From an uncultured Lachnospiraceae bacterium (GTDB lineage Bacteria > Bacillota > Clostridia > Lachnospirales > Lachnospiraceae), in NCBI GenBank assembly GCA_947629385.1, contig CANRDO010000007.1, forward strand, positions 1-64,000: a stretch of DNA of 64,000 nucleotides. The letters are read 5' to 3'. How positions within the stretch are numbered: position 1 is the stretch's first letter; each line of letters begins with the position of its first letter. Shown here piece by piece: positions 15,440-24,419 of the stretch. The notes under the pieces are model-generated. The model was not told the origin of the DNA. It worked only from the letters and a program-made list of their open reading frames with translations, and made no database searches. Position numbers and translations under genes: made by a program.

Positions 15440-17266
15440 TCATCCATTTTTCTCTATTCCCAGATACGGCAATATATTCTCAAACATCCCCCGGACCACC
15501 GGCGCGGCAATCGTCCCGCCATAGTAAACTCCCTGAGGATTGTTGATGATGCACAGGCCCAGCACCTGCGGATCATCCGCAGGCGCAAAGCCTATAAAGG
15601 AGGATATGTATTTGTTCGCGCTTCTCGGCAGCGTCTCGGATGTGGCCGTCTTGCCGCCGATGCGGTAGCCTTCGATATACGCGTTTTTCCCGGAGCCGCC
15701 GTCCACCACCTGCTCCAGCAGATAGCGCATGGTCTCTGACGTCTTCTCGGACAGAATCCGCTTTCCGTCGTCGTATTGATACACGCCGGCCAGCGCGCCG
15801 TCGTCCGCGTATACGCTCACACCGAAGTGCGGTGTGACGCGCGTACCGCCGTTGATGATGGAACTGACCGTAGCGGCAAGCTGCACCGGCGTGATCTGAA
15901 AGGACTGCCCGAAGGAGATCGTGGCCAGCTCTACCTGCCCGACGTTTTCCTTTTTGTGCATGATCGTGGCGGCTTCCCCGGGAAGGTCGATGCCGGTCTT
16001 CTCATTCAGCCCGAACTTGTCAAAATACGAAAAATACCGATCTACGCCCAGCCGCAGCCCTACCTCGATAAACACCGGATTGCAGGAATTCTGAATTCCC
16101 TGCACAAAGGTCTCGGCTCCGTGTCCTCCCACCTTGTGGCAGCGTATCCTGCGGTCCTCCACGATCTTGAAGCCCGGACAGGAGAAACTGTCGTTCAGCG
16201 AGACGACCCCCGCCTCCAGACCCGCGGATGACGTGATGATCTTGAAGGTCGAGCCCGGCTCGTAGGTGTCGTTGATGCAGCCGTTGCGCCACATACGGTT
16301 CAGCGCGTCCTGCAGCGCCTCGCCCGTGAGCGTATCTCCGGATGCCGCAGGCAGCTGAGCGCCGGATGCCGCCGCCGTCACATCGTCCGCCACGGATATA
16401 CCGCTCCCCGCAGTCTCCGCAACTGCTTCCTGCGGAAGATACTGCGGCAGCAACGTGTACGGATCATTCAGGTCAAACTCCGGCACGTTCGTCATCGCGT
16501 AGATCTCGCCGTTCTTCGGATTCATGATCAGGATTGAGACGCTGTCTGCCTGCTTCTGTTCCATCACCTGATATGCGGCCTGTTCTGCATACTTCTGTAT
16601 ATTATAGTCAAGGCTAATCACGAGGTCGTTGCCCGGAACGGGCTCCTGCCGGCTCTCGCCGGTATCGGCAAGCTCCACGCCTCTCGCGTCGGTCAGCGTC
16701 AGGATCTTTCCGGGCGTCCCGGAGAGCTCCTCTTCATATTCGACCTCCAGCCCAATGATTCCCTGGTTATCGCCGCCCGTGAAGCCGAGCACCTTGGACG
16801 CCATACTCCCGAACGGATAATATCTGCGGTAATCCTCATCCACCTTCACACCGGCCAGCTTGTAATTGCGAATCCGGTCTCCGGTCTCCTTGTCGACATT
16901 CTGGCGGACGCGTTCAATCGAGCTGACCTTCTCGACTCGCTTGCGCACCGTCTCCTCCGGAAGCTCCAGCTCCTTCGTCAGCACCTCGATCACCCGCTCG
17001 GGATCTTCAAGCTGACTGTGGATCACAGACACGGTACAGACGGTTCGATTGTCCGCCAGGACGGTTCCGTTGCGGTCCAGAATCCTCCCGCGCGCCGCCT
17101 TGATCGAGCGCTCCCGCTCGTGCAGATCCTCTGCCAGCGTCGCATAATGCTCAGATTCCACAATCATCAGCTGTGCCAGACGTCCGCCCAGGAAGAGCAG
17201 GGCAAGCATACATCCAAGAAAGATCACCACCATTTTCCGGCGATGAAATGGTCTTGTTTTCTGCAT
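15440..17266 (-). CDS. SpoVD-like class B penicillin-binding protein
   Basis: 608 aa. There is one N-terminal membrane anchor (VVIFLGCMLALLFLGGRLAQL), then a dimerisation domain with ARGRILDRNG, then a transpeptidase domain. EPGSTFK carries the nucleophile serine and NSCN the SxN motif. The third motif reads KTAT instead of the usual KTGT (DNA 15645-15656). No PASTA domain is seen. It crosslinks peptidoglycan outside the membrane, either in septation or in spore cortex assembly. ATG 17266 has GAGG six bases upstream; an open frame extends to 17335. The gene pair with the next PBP is typical of clostridial clusters. Confidence 0.88.
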   Translation of the reverse strand: MQKTRPFHRRKMVVIFLGCMLALLFLGGRLAQLMIVESEHYATLAEDLHERERSIKAARGRILDRNGTVLADNRTVCTVSVIHSQLEDPERVIEVLTKELELPEETVRKRVEKVSSIERVRQNVDKETGDRIRNYKLAGVKVDEDYRRYYPFGSMASKVLGFTGGDNQGIIGLEVEYEEELSGTPGKILTLTDARGVELADTGESRQEPVPGNDLVISLDYNIQKYAEQAAYQVMEQKQADSVSILIMNPKNGEIYAMTNVPEFDLNDPYTLLPQYLPQEAVAETAGSGISVADDVTAAASGAQLPAASGDTLTGEALQDALNRMWRNGCINDTYEPGSTFKIITSSAGLEAGVVSLNDSFSCPGFKIVEDRRIRCHKVGGHGAETFVQGIQNSCNPVFIEVGLRLGVDRYFSYFDKFGLNEKTGIDLPGEAATIMHKKENVGQVELATISFGQSFQITPVQLAATVSSIINGGTRVTPHFGVSVYADDGALAGVYQYDDGKRILSEKTSETMRYLLEQVVDGGSGKNAYIEGYRIGGKTATSETLPRSANKYISSFIGFAPADDPQVLGLCIINNPQGVYYGGTIAAPVVRGMFENILPYLGIEKNG

Positions 17267-17350
17267 GGACAGCCTCACAAGTATTTTATTACAGTATATT
17301 ATCGTTCCTGCAAGGCTATGCGCAGACCTGCTCAAACCATTTTGAGACGC

Positions 17351-19642
17351 TTACTCTCCTTTTGCGTCTCCGGCATTCGTATTCTCATCAGTCGCAGTGC
17401 CGTCCCACACGGTCGCCTGATCCGTCCCGTCCGCATTCCCGGACGGCGGAAGCGCAAGCCCCGGATTGTCCGTCTTGGGATCGATCACCTCCTGCGTACC
17501 TGCAACCTTTACGAAGGACACCGGATTCATCACCGCGTCATACACGGTGCCATCCTCTGCAATGTACGCACCCGCAATCTCATTTCCATTGCTGTCTACA
17601 ATCTTTCCATCTTCCACTCTGGCATCCCTGTGATATGTGCCGTACGAATCAATCGCGTCAAAGATCTGCACGACATCGTCTCCCATATCCTCTCTGCTCA
17701 GCCCGAGCGAAGCCAGCAGCTCGTCGGTCACCTCTTCGGTCGGATAGATGCCAAGATAGGGAAGTGCTTCCATCGCAATCTTGCGATAGACCTCCTGCGC
17801 GAAGGTGCTGTTCGCCTGATTGGCCACATTCGGCTCATCGACGATAACATAGATCACGACCTCCGGATCGTTGATCGGAGCCGCTCCGATAAAGGAAACC
17901 AAGTATTTTCCTTTTGCACGTGTTCCAGTTTCAGGATCGATCTTCTCTGCAGTACCGGTCTTTCCTCCGATTCGATAGCCCGGCACCTGCGCGTGACGTC
18001 CAGTACCTTCCTGCACTGCAACCTCCAGGAAACCACGCAGAGTATCAGACACATCGTTCGAGATTGTCTGCTTCAGGAGCAGGCTTCCCGAGCTCTTGAT
18101 CACCTTTCCGTCCTCGTCAAGAATCTTATCCACCACATGAGGCTGATAGTAATAGCCGCCGTTGATGACCGCGGAAAACGCGCTGATCTCCTGAATCATC
18201 GTACAGGTAAGCCCCTGTCCGAACGTACAGGTCGCCAGCTCAACCTCGTTCATCGTATCGCGGTTGTAGACTGAACCTGCAGATTCGTTTGGCAGATCGA
18301 TCCCGGTCGGCTTGCCGAAATTAAAGAGAGACTGGTACTGAATAAAGCGTGGGACCGTCAGCTTCATACCGATCTGCATCAAGCCGTCATTGCAGGAGTT
18401 CTTGAGCACGTCGCCAAGCGTCTGGTCGCCGTGCGCATTTGGATATGCGTCGCAGTGAATCTCTGTGTCTGTGATAAATTCACCGCCATCGCAGTAGAAA
18501 TGATCGTTCGTCGTCACCGCTCCGCACTCGAGCGCAGAGGATACCGTGATCGGCTTGAACGTGGAACCCGGCTCGATACCGTCTGAAACACAGAAATTAC
18601 TCCACATCGCGTTCAGCGCGTCCACATACTCTTCTTCCGTCATCGACTTGATCTCTGATTCCGTGTACCAATCGTTCAGGTTCATCGGGTCATTCAGGTT
18701 GAAGCTGGAATTCGTCCCCATTGCGAGGATGCTCCCGCTGTTCGGATCCATGATGACAACACCGATATTCTTCGCCCCGTGCTTCGCCGTGCCGTCGTCG
18801 TGATCCTCACCATACGTCTCGTCAAACTCTGCGATATATTTCTCTACGATCTGCTGAAGGTTGATGTCAAGCGTCGTCTGAAGCGTGCATCCGTTCTCCG
18901 GCGGGATCGTCTTTTTCTGATATTCCTGATTTTCATTGAGATAGCCAAAGACACGGCCGTTCGTCCCCTTGAGCTGAGAATCGTAGTAAGACTCCAACCC
19001 TACAATGCCGTCGCCGATTGCATTCGAAAAGCCGACGACATTGCTTGCAAGACTGTCCAGGGGATATTTGCGGATGAACTTCTCCTCGAACCATACACCC
19101 TTCACGTTCGAAAGCTCCGCCGCCTTCTCTTTTCGCTCTTCCTTCGTCAGACTGTCATCGTCATAAGACTCAAGATACGCAGAAAACTCATCCTTCTGAT
19201 CCTCTGACACCAACTCCTGTATGATCTGATACTGGCTGTCGCGCGTCTTCTCCGAGGTGATCCGCTCGCGCAGCTCGGCGCTGTCAAGGCCGAACACGTT
19301 CACGAGCGCCCGGATCGTCGGCTCCAGATAGTCTTCATTCTCATTGACCGCTTTGCAATCCAAGACAAGATTGTAAACCTTCTCGCTGTAGGCCAATGTC
19401 CTGCCGTTTCGGTCTGTAATCTCGCCCCTTCTGCTGTAGAGCACCTGACTGTCGTAGTTTTCCTGCGAGAGAACCTGCTTTGCGTAGCGGTCTCCGCTCT
19501 TCACATTGATAAACACGATGCGAAGCAAAATGATAATCAGAAACAATAAAATGAATGCAAATACAGCCAAAAGCTTTATTTGCATTTTTCTGGTAAATCT
19601 TCGTTCTCTTTTTGTACGGCTGCTTCTTGCCAACTGCCTCAC
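17351..19642 (-). CDS. Class B penicillin-binding protein (FtsI/PBP2B-like)
   Basis: 763 aa. A basic tail and one membrane anchor (LLAVFAFILLFLIIILLRIVF) precede SRRGEITDRNG and a dimerisation domain. The transpeptidase domain has EPGSTFK, NSCND and GGKTGTAEK. The protein runs well past the catalytic domain, and about residues 676-706 repeat a motif also found in FtsQ. The final 50 residues are polar and Gly/Asp/Thr-rich. It is the likely division transpeptidase partnering FtsW. The GTG at 19642 is the best start, with AAAGG about eleven bases upstream. It follows ftsL by 15 bases. Confidence 0.9.
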   Translation of the reverse strand: MRQLARSSRTKRERRFTRKMQIKLLAVFAFILLFLIIILLRIVFINVKSGDRYAKQVLSQENYDSQVLYSRRGEITDRNGRTLAYSEKVYNLVLDCKAVNENEDYLEPTIRALVNVFGLDSAELRERITSEKTRDSQYQIIQELVSEDQKDEFSAYLESYDDDSLTKEERKEKAAELSNVKGVWFEEKFIRKYPLDSLASNVVGFSNAIGDGIVGLESYYDSQLKGTNGRVFGYLNENQEYQKKTIPPENGCTLQTTLDINLQQIVEKYIAEFDETYGEDHDDGTAKHGAKNIGVVIMDPNSGSILAMGTNSSFNLNDPMNLNDWYTESEIKSMTEEEYVDALNAMWSNFCVSDGIEPGSTFKPITVSSALECGAVTTNDHFYCDGGEFITDTEIHCDAYPNAHGDQTLGDVLKNSCNDGLMQIGMKLTVPRFIQYQSLFNFGKPTGIDLPNESAGSVYNRDTMNEVELATCTFGQGLTCTMIQEISAFSAVINGGYYYQPHVVDKILDEDGKVIKSSGSLLLKQTISNDVSDTLRGFLEVAVQEGTGRHAQVPGYRIGGKTGTAEKIDPETGTRAKGKYLVSFIGAAPINDPEVVIYVIVDEPNVANQANSTFAQEVYRKIAMEALPYLGIYPTEEVTDELLASLGLSREDMGDDVVQIFDAIDSYGTYHRDARVEDGKIVDSNGNEIAGAYIAEDGTVYDAVMNPVSFVKVAGTQEVIDPKTDNPGLALPPSGNADGTDQATVWDGTATDENTNAGDAKGE
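17525..17617 (-). other. C-terminal motif shared with FtsQ (PBP copy)
   Basis: These bases encode PBP residues 676-706, beginning VEDGKIVDSNGNE and ending YDAVMN. They align without gaps with FtsQ residues encoded at 9336-9428: 15 of 31 positions are identical and several others conservative. Both lie at the extracellular C-terminus. Confidence 0.8.
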
Positions 19643-19657
19643 CTGATTTTAACCTTT

Positions 19658-20164
19658 TTAGCCTTTTGGCACATCAGTGTACTGCCTTACATAATCGCTG
19701 TTTTCGATCTCATAGGTCACAATCTGCGATTTCTTCGCATACACCATGCCGAGCTCGTTCATAGCCACATTCTTGACTTGCTCCATGTCCACACTCGTCA
19801 TGATTCGATTATAGTCTGAGTCATTTTCAAGGATCGCGGCGTCAAGCTGTGTCTCGAGAGAGGTCACTTCCTTCTGAAGTCTGGTCTCCATCGCCTGAAG
19901 CTGCAGGAAATTCACGCACATAAACACGGTGACTACGGCTGCGACCGTCAGAAACAGAACATATCCCAGATTCATGGAAAGTGCCCGTTCTCTATTTCTC
20001 TTTGTTCTCTGGCTGGCAGACGGATTCTGTCGTCTTTCCTGTGGCTGTGGTGCGGTCTGAAGCTTGCGCACGGCCGTCCCGTCGACGTACACATAAGTCC
20101 TTCCGTTTTCATGTCTCCCCTGGCGGCTGCTTGCCGCGCCGCCCATGCTCTGCGTTTTTGCCAT
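19658..20164 (-). CDS. FtsL-like septum formation initiator protein
   Basis: 168 aa. A basic polar N-terminus of about 62 residues is followed by one membrane segment (LGYVLFLTVAAVVTVFMCVNFL). A short coiled coil follows (LQLQAMETRLQKEVTSLETQL). Size, topology and position between rsmH and the division PBP fit FtsL, which bridges FtsQ/DivIB, DivIC and the PBP. FtsL sequences diverge widely, so the call rests on architecture and context. ATG 20164 follows AGGGGTGTAAAAA. Confidence 0.8.
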   Translation of the reverse strand: MAKTQSMGGAASSRQGRHENGRTYVYVDGTAVRKLQTAPQPQERRQNPSASQRTKRNRERALSMNLGYVLFLTVAAVVTVFMCVNFLQLQAMETRLQKEVTSLETQLDAAILENDSDYNRIMTSVDMEQVKNVAMNELGMVYAKKSQIVTYEIENSDYVRQYTDVPKG

Positions 20165-20252
20165 TTTTTACACCCCTGTATAATTTCTCGCAGCCACCGA
20201 AGCCCTTCTCTTCTTCCGCGGCGGCAAGTATTGAACCGCCGCCAAGTCGCTG

Positions 20253-21197
20253 CTATCTGCTGTACTCCCGCTCAAAAACTCTCAGCTTTGCGCTTTTTGC
20301 CCTTCTATTTTCCTCCAGCTCCTGCTCCGACGGCACGATCGGCTTTCGCGTGACGACTCTCCCCTTCGATTTCTTTCCGCACACACAGACCGGAAATTCC
20401 TTCGGGCAGGTACATGGATGTTCATTTTGTCTGAATTTCTCCTTTACGATCCGATCCTCCAGCGAGTGAAACGTGATCACGCAGATGCGTCCCCCGTCAT
20501 TCAGAAGCTCGATCATGTCGTCCAGTGAATTCTCCAGGACTTCAAGCTCCCGGTTCAACTCGATCCGGATCGCCTGGAAGGTCCTTTTGGCCGGGTGTCC
20601 CCCCACCGCTCTTGCTTTCGCAGGTATCGCCGCTTTTATAACATGAATTAACTCCCCAGTTGTTTCCAATGTTTTTTGATTTCGTGCAGTTACGATGTGC
20701 CTGGCGATATTCTTCGCAAATCGTTCTTCCCCGTAATCACGGATGATCCGGTACAATTCCGACTCGCTGTACCCGTTCACAATATCTCTGGCACTCATGG
20801 TCTGCCGCTGATCCATCCGCATGTCCAGCGGCGCGTCCTCCCTGTACGTAAAGCCGCGGCTTGCCTCATCGAGCTGATAGGATGAGACCCCCAGATCCAA
20901 AATGACTCCATCTACAGATGTAATGCCTAAGCGGCCGAGCTCCCTTCTCATGTCGCGATAGTTCGCACGGAGGATGGTCACCCGGTCTTCGAACAACTTC
21001 AATCGCCTTGTGGCTGCCTCGATCGCGGCCGCATCCTGGTCTATGCCGATCAGTCTGCCCTTTTCAGATAACCGGCTGCAGATCTCCAGAGAATGTCCCC
21101 CGCCGCCAAGCGTGCCGTCCACATAAATTCCATCTGGCCGTATGCGCAACGCTTCAATGCTTTCCTTCAGCAGTACAGATGTATGACTGAATTCCAT
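20253..21197 (-). CDS. rsmH: 16S rRNA (cytosine(1402)-N(4))-methyltransferase
   Basis: 314 aa (MraW). The start [13 protein letters not shown] is typical. The SAM-binding loop [10 protein letters not shown] and [18 protein letters not shown] follow, and the C-terminal VKEKFR plus [21 protein letters not shown] ends as in relatives. It methylates C1402 of 16S rRNA. The GGGGAGGATTGT site precedes ATG 21197. It sits 15 bases after mraZ, the usual first pair of the division cluster. Confidence 0.97.
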   Translation of the reverse strand: MEFSHTSVLLKESIEALRIRPDGIYVDGTLGGGGHSLEICSRLSEKGRLIGIDQDAAAIEAATRRLKLFEDRVTILRANYRDMRRELGRLGITSVDGVILDLGVSSYQLDEASRGFTYREDAPLDMRMDQRQTMSARDIVNGYSESELYRIIRDYGEERFAKNIARHIVTARNQKTLETTGELIHVIKAAIPAKARAVGGHPAKRTFQAIRIELNRELEVLENSLDDMIELLNDGGRICVITFHSLEDRIVKEKFRQNEHPCTCPKEFPVCVCGKKSKGRVVTRKPIVPSEQELEENRRAKSAKLRVFEREYSR

Positions 21198-21212
21198 ACA
21201 ATCCTCCCCAGG

Positions 21213-21647
21213 TTATATGCTCAGGCCAAAGTCTGTCATGCTGTCCGCGATATCGTCCATATCGTCATACGCATTGGTTTCCGTCCAGTTCGCCTTACTC
21301 CAGATTTCTACACGGTTCAGGTTGCCCGCCAGCACCACATCCTTCTCGAGCTGCGCGAAATCCCTCAGCACCTGCGGCAGAAGAATTCTTCCCTGCTTGT
21401 CCAGCTCGCATGTGGTAGCCCCGGCTACCAAAAAACGCGTAAATTTTCTGGCGCTCTTGTTGTTCAGTGGCAGCGTACGCAGCTTCTCTTCGATGATCTG
21501 CCATTCGTTTTTGGGAAACACAAACAGGCATCCATCCAATCCCTTCGTGACAATGAACTCGTCCCCCAACAAGTCCCTGAACTTCGACGGGATGATCAGT
21601 CTGCCCTTGGTGTCAATCGTATGATTGTATTCACCCATAAACATCAT
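21213..21647 (-). CDS. mraZ: Transcriptional regulator MraZ
   Basis: 144 aa with two SpoVT/AbrB-like halves: GEYNHTIDTKGRLIIPSKFRD in the first and ATTCELDKQGRILLPQVLRD in the second. MraZ binds direct repeats in its own promoter and controls the division cluster. Four GTGGT repeats lie just upstream at 21751-21790. The ATG at 21647 has GAGG seven bases upstream; ATG 21644 is an alternative. Confidence 0.96.
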   Translation of the reverse strand: MMFMGEYNHTIDTKGRLIIPSKFRDLLGDEFIVTKGLDGCLFVFPKNEWQIIEEKLRTLPLNNKSARKFTRFLVAGATTCELDKQGRILLPQVLRDFAQLEKDVVLAGNLNRVEIWSKANWTETNAYDDMDDIADSMTDFGLSI

Positions 21648-21750
21648 GACCGCACCTCATTCGTTACTGTTCCCTCTGTAACCAGCAACAAGCGGCTGCA
21701 TACCGGTGTTCCCTTTGCTGTGATATTTGGGCGGGTCTCTTCCTTTTGGC

Positions 21751-21790
21751 ACCACCTGATACCACATCACACCACTTTCTACCACTTGAC
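21751..21790 (-). promoter_or_regulatory. MraZ operator: four GTGGT direct repeats with 10-base period
   Basis: On the plus strand ACCAC recurs at 21751, 21761, 21771 and 21781, exactly ten bases apart, so the same face of the helix is presented four times. It lies between the -10 and the mraZ start. MraZ is known to bind short G-rich direct repeats in other bacteria. Confidence 0.75.
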
Positions 21791-21794
21791 ACCT

Positions 21795-21823
21795 ATCATA
21801 CAGTAGATTTGCACAAAATACAA
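21795..21823 (-). promoter_or_regulatory. Promoter of the mraZ division cluster
   Basis: On the minus strand there is a weak -35 TTGTAT (21818-21823), a 17-base spacer and -10 TATGAT (21795-21800), immediately upstream of the repeat operator. Confidence 0.5.
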
Positions 21824-21884
21824 GCACAATTTTGCACTAAGTTTTTACAATTTAGTTAACTTTTTTGAGGCACAACATATTGTG

Positions 21885-21934
21885 GAAAAGAAGGAAGACC
21901 GGCGCAAAATCTTGCGTCGGTCTTCCTTCTTTTC
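21885..21934. terminator. Strong bidirectional terminator between the spo0E-like gene and the mraZ promoter
   Basis: A 23-bp stem starts GAAAAGAAGGAAGACCGGCG and has a 4-base loop. It carries A-rich and T-rich flanks on both sides. It isolates the lgt/spo0E-like unit from the division cluster promoter. Confidence 0.75.
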
Positions 21935-21961
21935 GTGAAATCTAATTATTTTTTCATGGAT

Positions 21962-22108
21962 TTACTCTTCCATATACTGCTCGATCAGCTCATCCACCAC
22001 GCGGCTCTGCTCGTAAGCATCCTCCACCCGGCCTCCACCTGCAAGCAATTTGTTGAGCTTTTCACGCTCCTCCTCAATCTTTCTTTTCAGTTGTTCTTTT
22101 GGATTCAT
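21962..22108 (-). CDS. Spo0E-like sporulation regulatory protein
   Basis: 48 aa: it opens MNPKEQLKRKIEEE and continues REKLNKLLAGGG. QSRVVDELIEQYMEE occupies the position of the SxxLD motif of Spo0E-type aspartyl phosphatases, with Val-Val-Asp where Leu-Asp is common. Members dephosphorylate Spo0A-phosphate and restrain sporulation. Size, helix-turn-helix pattern and charge fit the family. The start overlaps the 3' end of lgt by 35 bases, so it is translationally coupled or read from the same mRNA. Confidence 0.65.
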   Translation of the reverse strand: MNPKEQLKRKIEEEREKLNKLLAGGGRVEDAYEQSRVVDELIEQYMEE

Positions 22109-22973
22109 ATTCTTTGGTCCCTTTCTTATGTTTTTTCCCTATGAGCAACAATACGACCGATATCACGGCGAGGATTCCCGACAGAAGCTGCGAGACCGCA
22201 AGGCCGGTTCCCGGCCACAGGAGCTGGTCGGTGCGCAGCCCTTCAATCCAGAATCGCCCCATCCCGTAAAGCAGAAGATAACTCAGAAAAACCATACCGT
22301 CAAATTTTTCTCTGACGCGAAATGTCAGAAACAGAAGAATCAGCAGCACGCCGAGGTTCCACACCGACTCGTAGAAAAAGGTCGGATGTACCTGAATGTA
22401 CGGCACGCCGTCAACCGTCTGTATATGTGAGCGCATCACGTCTGTGATCTCGTGGGCGCGCACATCACTTACCGGCAGCTGCATCGCCAGCAGACCGTCC
22501 GTGTATCCGCCAAAGGCTTCCCGGTTAAAAAAGTTCCCCCATCTTCCTACCATCTGTCCCCACACCAGTCCGATGACAGCAGTGTCAAGCGCCCGGAAGC
22601 AACCCAGTTTTCGCACTCTCGCAAAGATCAGAACCGTCGTCACCCCGCCGATCACTCCGCCGTAGATCGCAAGCCCGCCCTGCCGGAGGTTGATGATCTC
22701 AGACAAATGCTCCCGATAATAGTCCCAGGAAAACACGACGTAATAGATCCGCGCGCAGATCACGGAGATGACGATCGCCGTGAGCCCCAGATCAAAATAA
22801 TCATCCGGGTTCTGCCCGGTCGCCTTCGCGACCCTCATCGCAAGCAGCAAACCTGTCACCATCGCGAACGCGAGCACAATCCCGTAGCAGGCGATCTCGA
22901 AGCCGCCGATCGAGACGGACTTGATGACATGATCCAGAGTAATCCCCAGATGTGGGAAGCGTATCGAACCCAT
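22074..22973 (-). CDS. lgt: Prolipoprotein diacylglyceryl transferase
   Basis: 299 aa, about seven membrane segments. The Lgt signature GQMVGRWGNFFNREAFGG is present, as are HPTFFYESVWNL and YGMGRFWIEGLR. It attaches diacylglycerol to the lipobox cysteine of prolipoproteins at the membrane. ATG 22973 has AAAGGAGG seven bases upstream and is preferred to the frame start at 22991. The last 35 bases overlap the Spo0E-like gene. The start lies 18 bases downstream of the ychF stop. Confidence 0.96.
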   Translation of the reverse strand: MGSIRFPHLGITLDHVIKSVSIGGFEIACYGIVLAFAMVTGLLLAMRVAKATGQNPDDYFDLGLTAIVISVICARIYYVVFSWDYYREHLSEIINLRQGGLAIYGGVIGGVTTVLIFARVRKLGCFRALDTAVIGLVWGQMVGRWGNFFNREAFGGYTDGLLAMQLPVSDVRAHEITDVMRSHIQTVDGVPYIQVHPTFFYESVWNLGVLLILLFLTFRVREKFDGMVFLSYLLLYGMGRFWIEGLRTDQLLWPGTGLAVSQLLSGILAVISVVLLLIGKKHKKGTKEYESKRTTEKKD

Positions 22974-22991
22974 GCGGCGGCCTCCTTTCAT

Positions 22992-24089
22992 TCATACGTT
23001 GAATCGAAATAGGATCACATCCCCATCCTGCACAACATACTCCTTGCCCTCGAGACGAACGAGTCCTTTCTCCTTCGCGGCCGGGTACGAGCCGCAATCC
23101 AGAAGATCGCGATAGTTGACGACCTCCGCGCGGATGAAGCCGCGCTCGAAATCCGAATGGATCTTGCCGGCCGCCTGCGGAGCCTTCATACCCCTTTTGA
23201 TCGTCCACGCGCGTGTCTCTGTCTCGCCTGCGGTCAGGAAGCTCAAAAGACCCAACAGCGAATAGCTCGCCCTGATCAGTTTCTCCAGCCCGGACTCTTT
23301 CAATCCAAGATCTTCGAGAAACATTTGCTTTTCATCATCGTCGAGCTCCGCGATCTCCTGCTCGATCTTCGCGCAGATCACAAACACCTCGCTTCCGGAG
23401 GACGCTGCATAGTCGCGCACCGCCTGCACATAAGAATTGGACGTCCCATCGTCCGCAAGGTCGTCCTCAGCTACATTTGCGGCAAAGATCACCGGTTTCG
23501 CCGTGAGCAGGTTGTACTGCGGAAGCCAAGCCGCCTCATCGTCGTCCGCCGGCTCGTAGGTAATTGCAAGCTTTTCGGCTTCCAGATGCGCCTTCAGCTT
23601 CTCCAAAAGCTGAAGCTCCTTCGCCTGCACCTTGTCGTTCCGGGCCGCGCGCGCCGTCTTCGCGATACGGCGCTCCAGGATCTCGAGATCTGAGAAAATA
23701 AGCTCCAGATTGATCGTCTCGATATCACGCACCGGGTCAACCGAACCGTCCACATGGATCACATTCGAATCCTCAAAGCAGCGCACGACATGCACGACCG
23801 CATCCACTTCCCGGATGTTCGCAAGGAACTGGTTCCCCAGGCCTTCGCCCTTCGAAGCGCCCTTCACCAGCCCGGCGATGTCCACAAACTCAATCACAGC
23901 CGGCGTGGTCTTTGCTGAGTGGTACAGATCTGTCAGCAGCTTCAAACGCTCATCCGGCACTGCAACCACTCCGACATTCGGGTCGATTGTGCAGAACGGA
24001 TAGTTTGCAGACTCTGCCCCTGCCTTCGTCAGAGAATTGAACAGTGTGCTCTTGCCTACGTTTGGCAGCCCTACAATTCCAAGCTTCAT
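22992..24089 (-). CDS. ychF: Redox/stress-responsive ATPase-GTPase YchF (OLA1 family)
   Basis: 365 aa, full length. It opens [20 protein letters not shown] (P-loop) and has [17 protein letters not shown], where a hydrophobic residue replaces the usual catalytic glutamine position, as in YchF. A TGS-like C-terminal domain ends in [16 protein letters not shown]. The family hydrolyses ATP better than GTP and associates with ribosomes. It is upstream of lgt in the same direction. Confidence 0.95.
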   Translation of the reverse strand: MKLGIVGLPNVGKSTLFNSLTKAGAESANYPFCTIDPNVGVVAVPDERLKLLTDLYHSAKTTPAVIEFVDIAGLVKGASKGEGLGNQFLANIREVDAVVHVVRCFEDSNVIHVDGSVDPVRDIETINLELIFSDLEILERRIAKTARAARNDKVQAKELQLLEKLKAHLEAEKLAITYEPADDDEAAWLPQYNLLTAKPVIFAANVAEDDLADDGTSNSYVQAVRDYAASSGSEVFVICAKIEQEIAELDDDEKQMFLEDLGLKESGLEKLIRASYSLLGLLSFLTAGETETRAWTIKRGMKAPQAAGKIHSDFERGFIRAEVVNYRDLLDCGSYPAAKEKGLVRLEGKEYVVQDGDVILFRFNV

Positions 24090-24419
24090 ATTGTCGTCTC
24101 CATTTCTTTTCTTATGTCTTCTTCCATTGTGCCTGTTCCGTTTCTTTTGTTTTCCTTTTTCACCATTTTTCCTCCAGGCAAGTCACAGTTTAGCACATAA
24201 ACCGACAAGAAACAATAGCTTCTGCCAGAAACCGCTCGACATAATTCCCCATTTTGGAATCAAAAATTCACAGAAGGCCGTCGCGGCATTTCGCGACAGC
24301 CTCCCTTTTTTCTTGTCAATCCGAGTTTTTTTCATTTGAGAACGAAAATGATATCCTCCGAAATTTGTCGAAAAGTTTCGCTCTCCTACACATTACATGT
24401 TACTTCTTTTCTGGAATTC
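24090..24419. other. 330-base gap between ychF and rsgA
   Basis: No coding frame is convincing. It contains the hairpin listed at 24265-24310. The remaining sequence is pyrimidine-rich on the plus strand with no promoter I would defend. Confidence 0.5.
24265..24310. terminator. Putative terminator downstream of rsgA
   Basis: GGCCGTCGCGGCATTTCGCGACAGCC-type pairing, about ten base pairs, is followed on the plus strand by CTCCCTTTTTT. On the minus strand GAATTTTTG follows at a distance. It probably ends the prpC-prkC-rsgA transcript. Confidence 0.5.
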
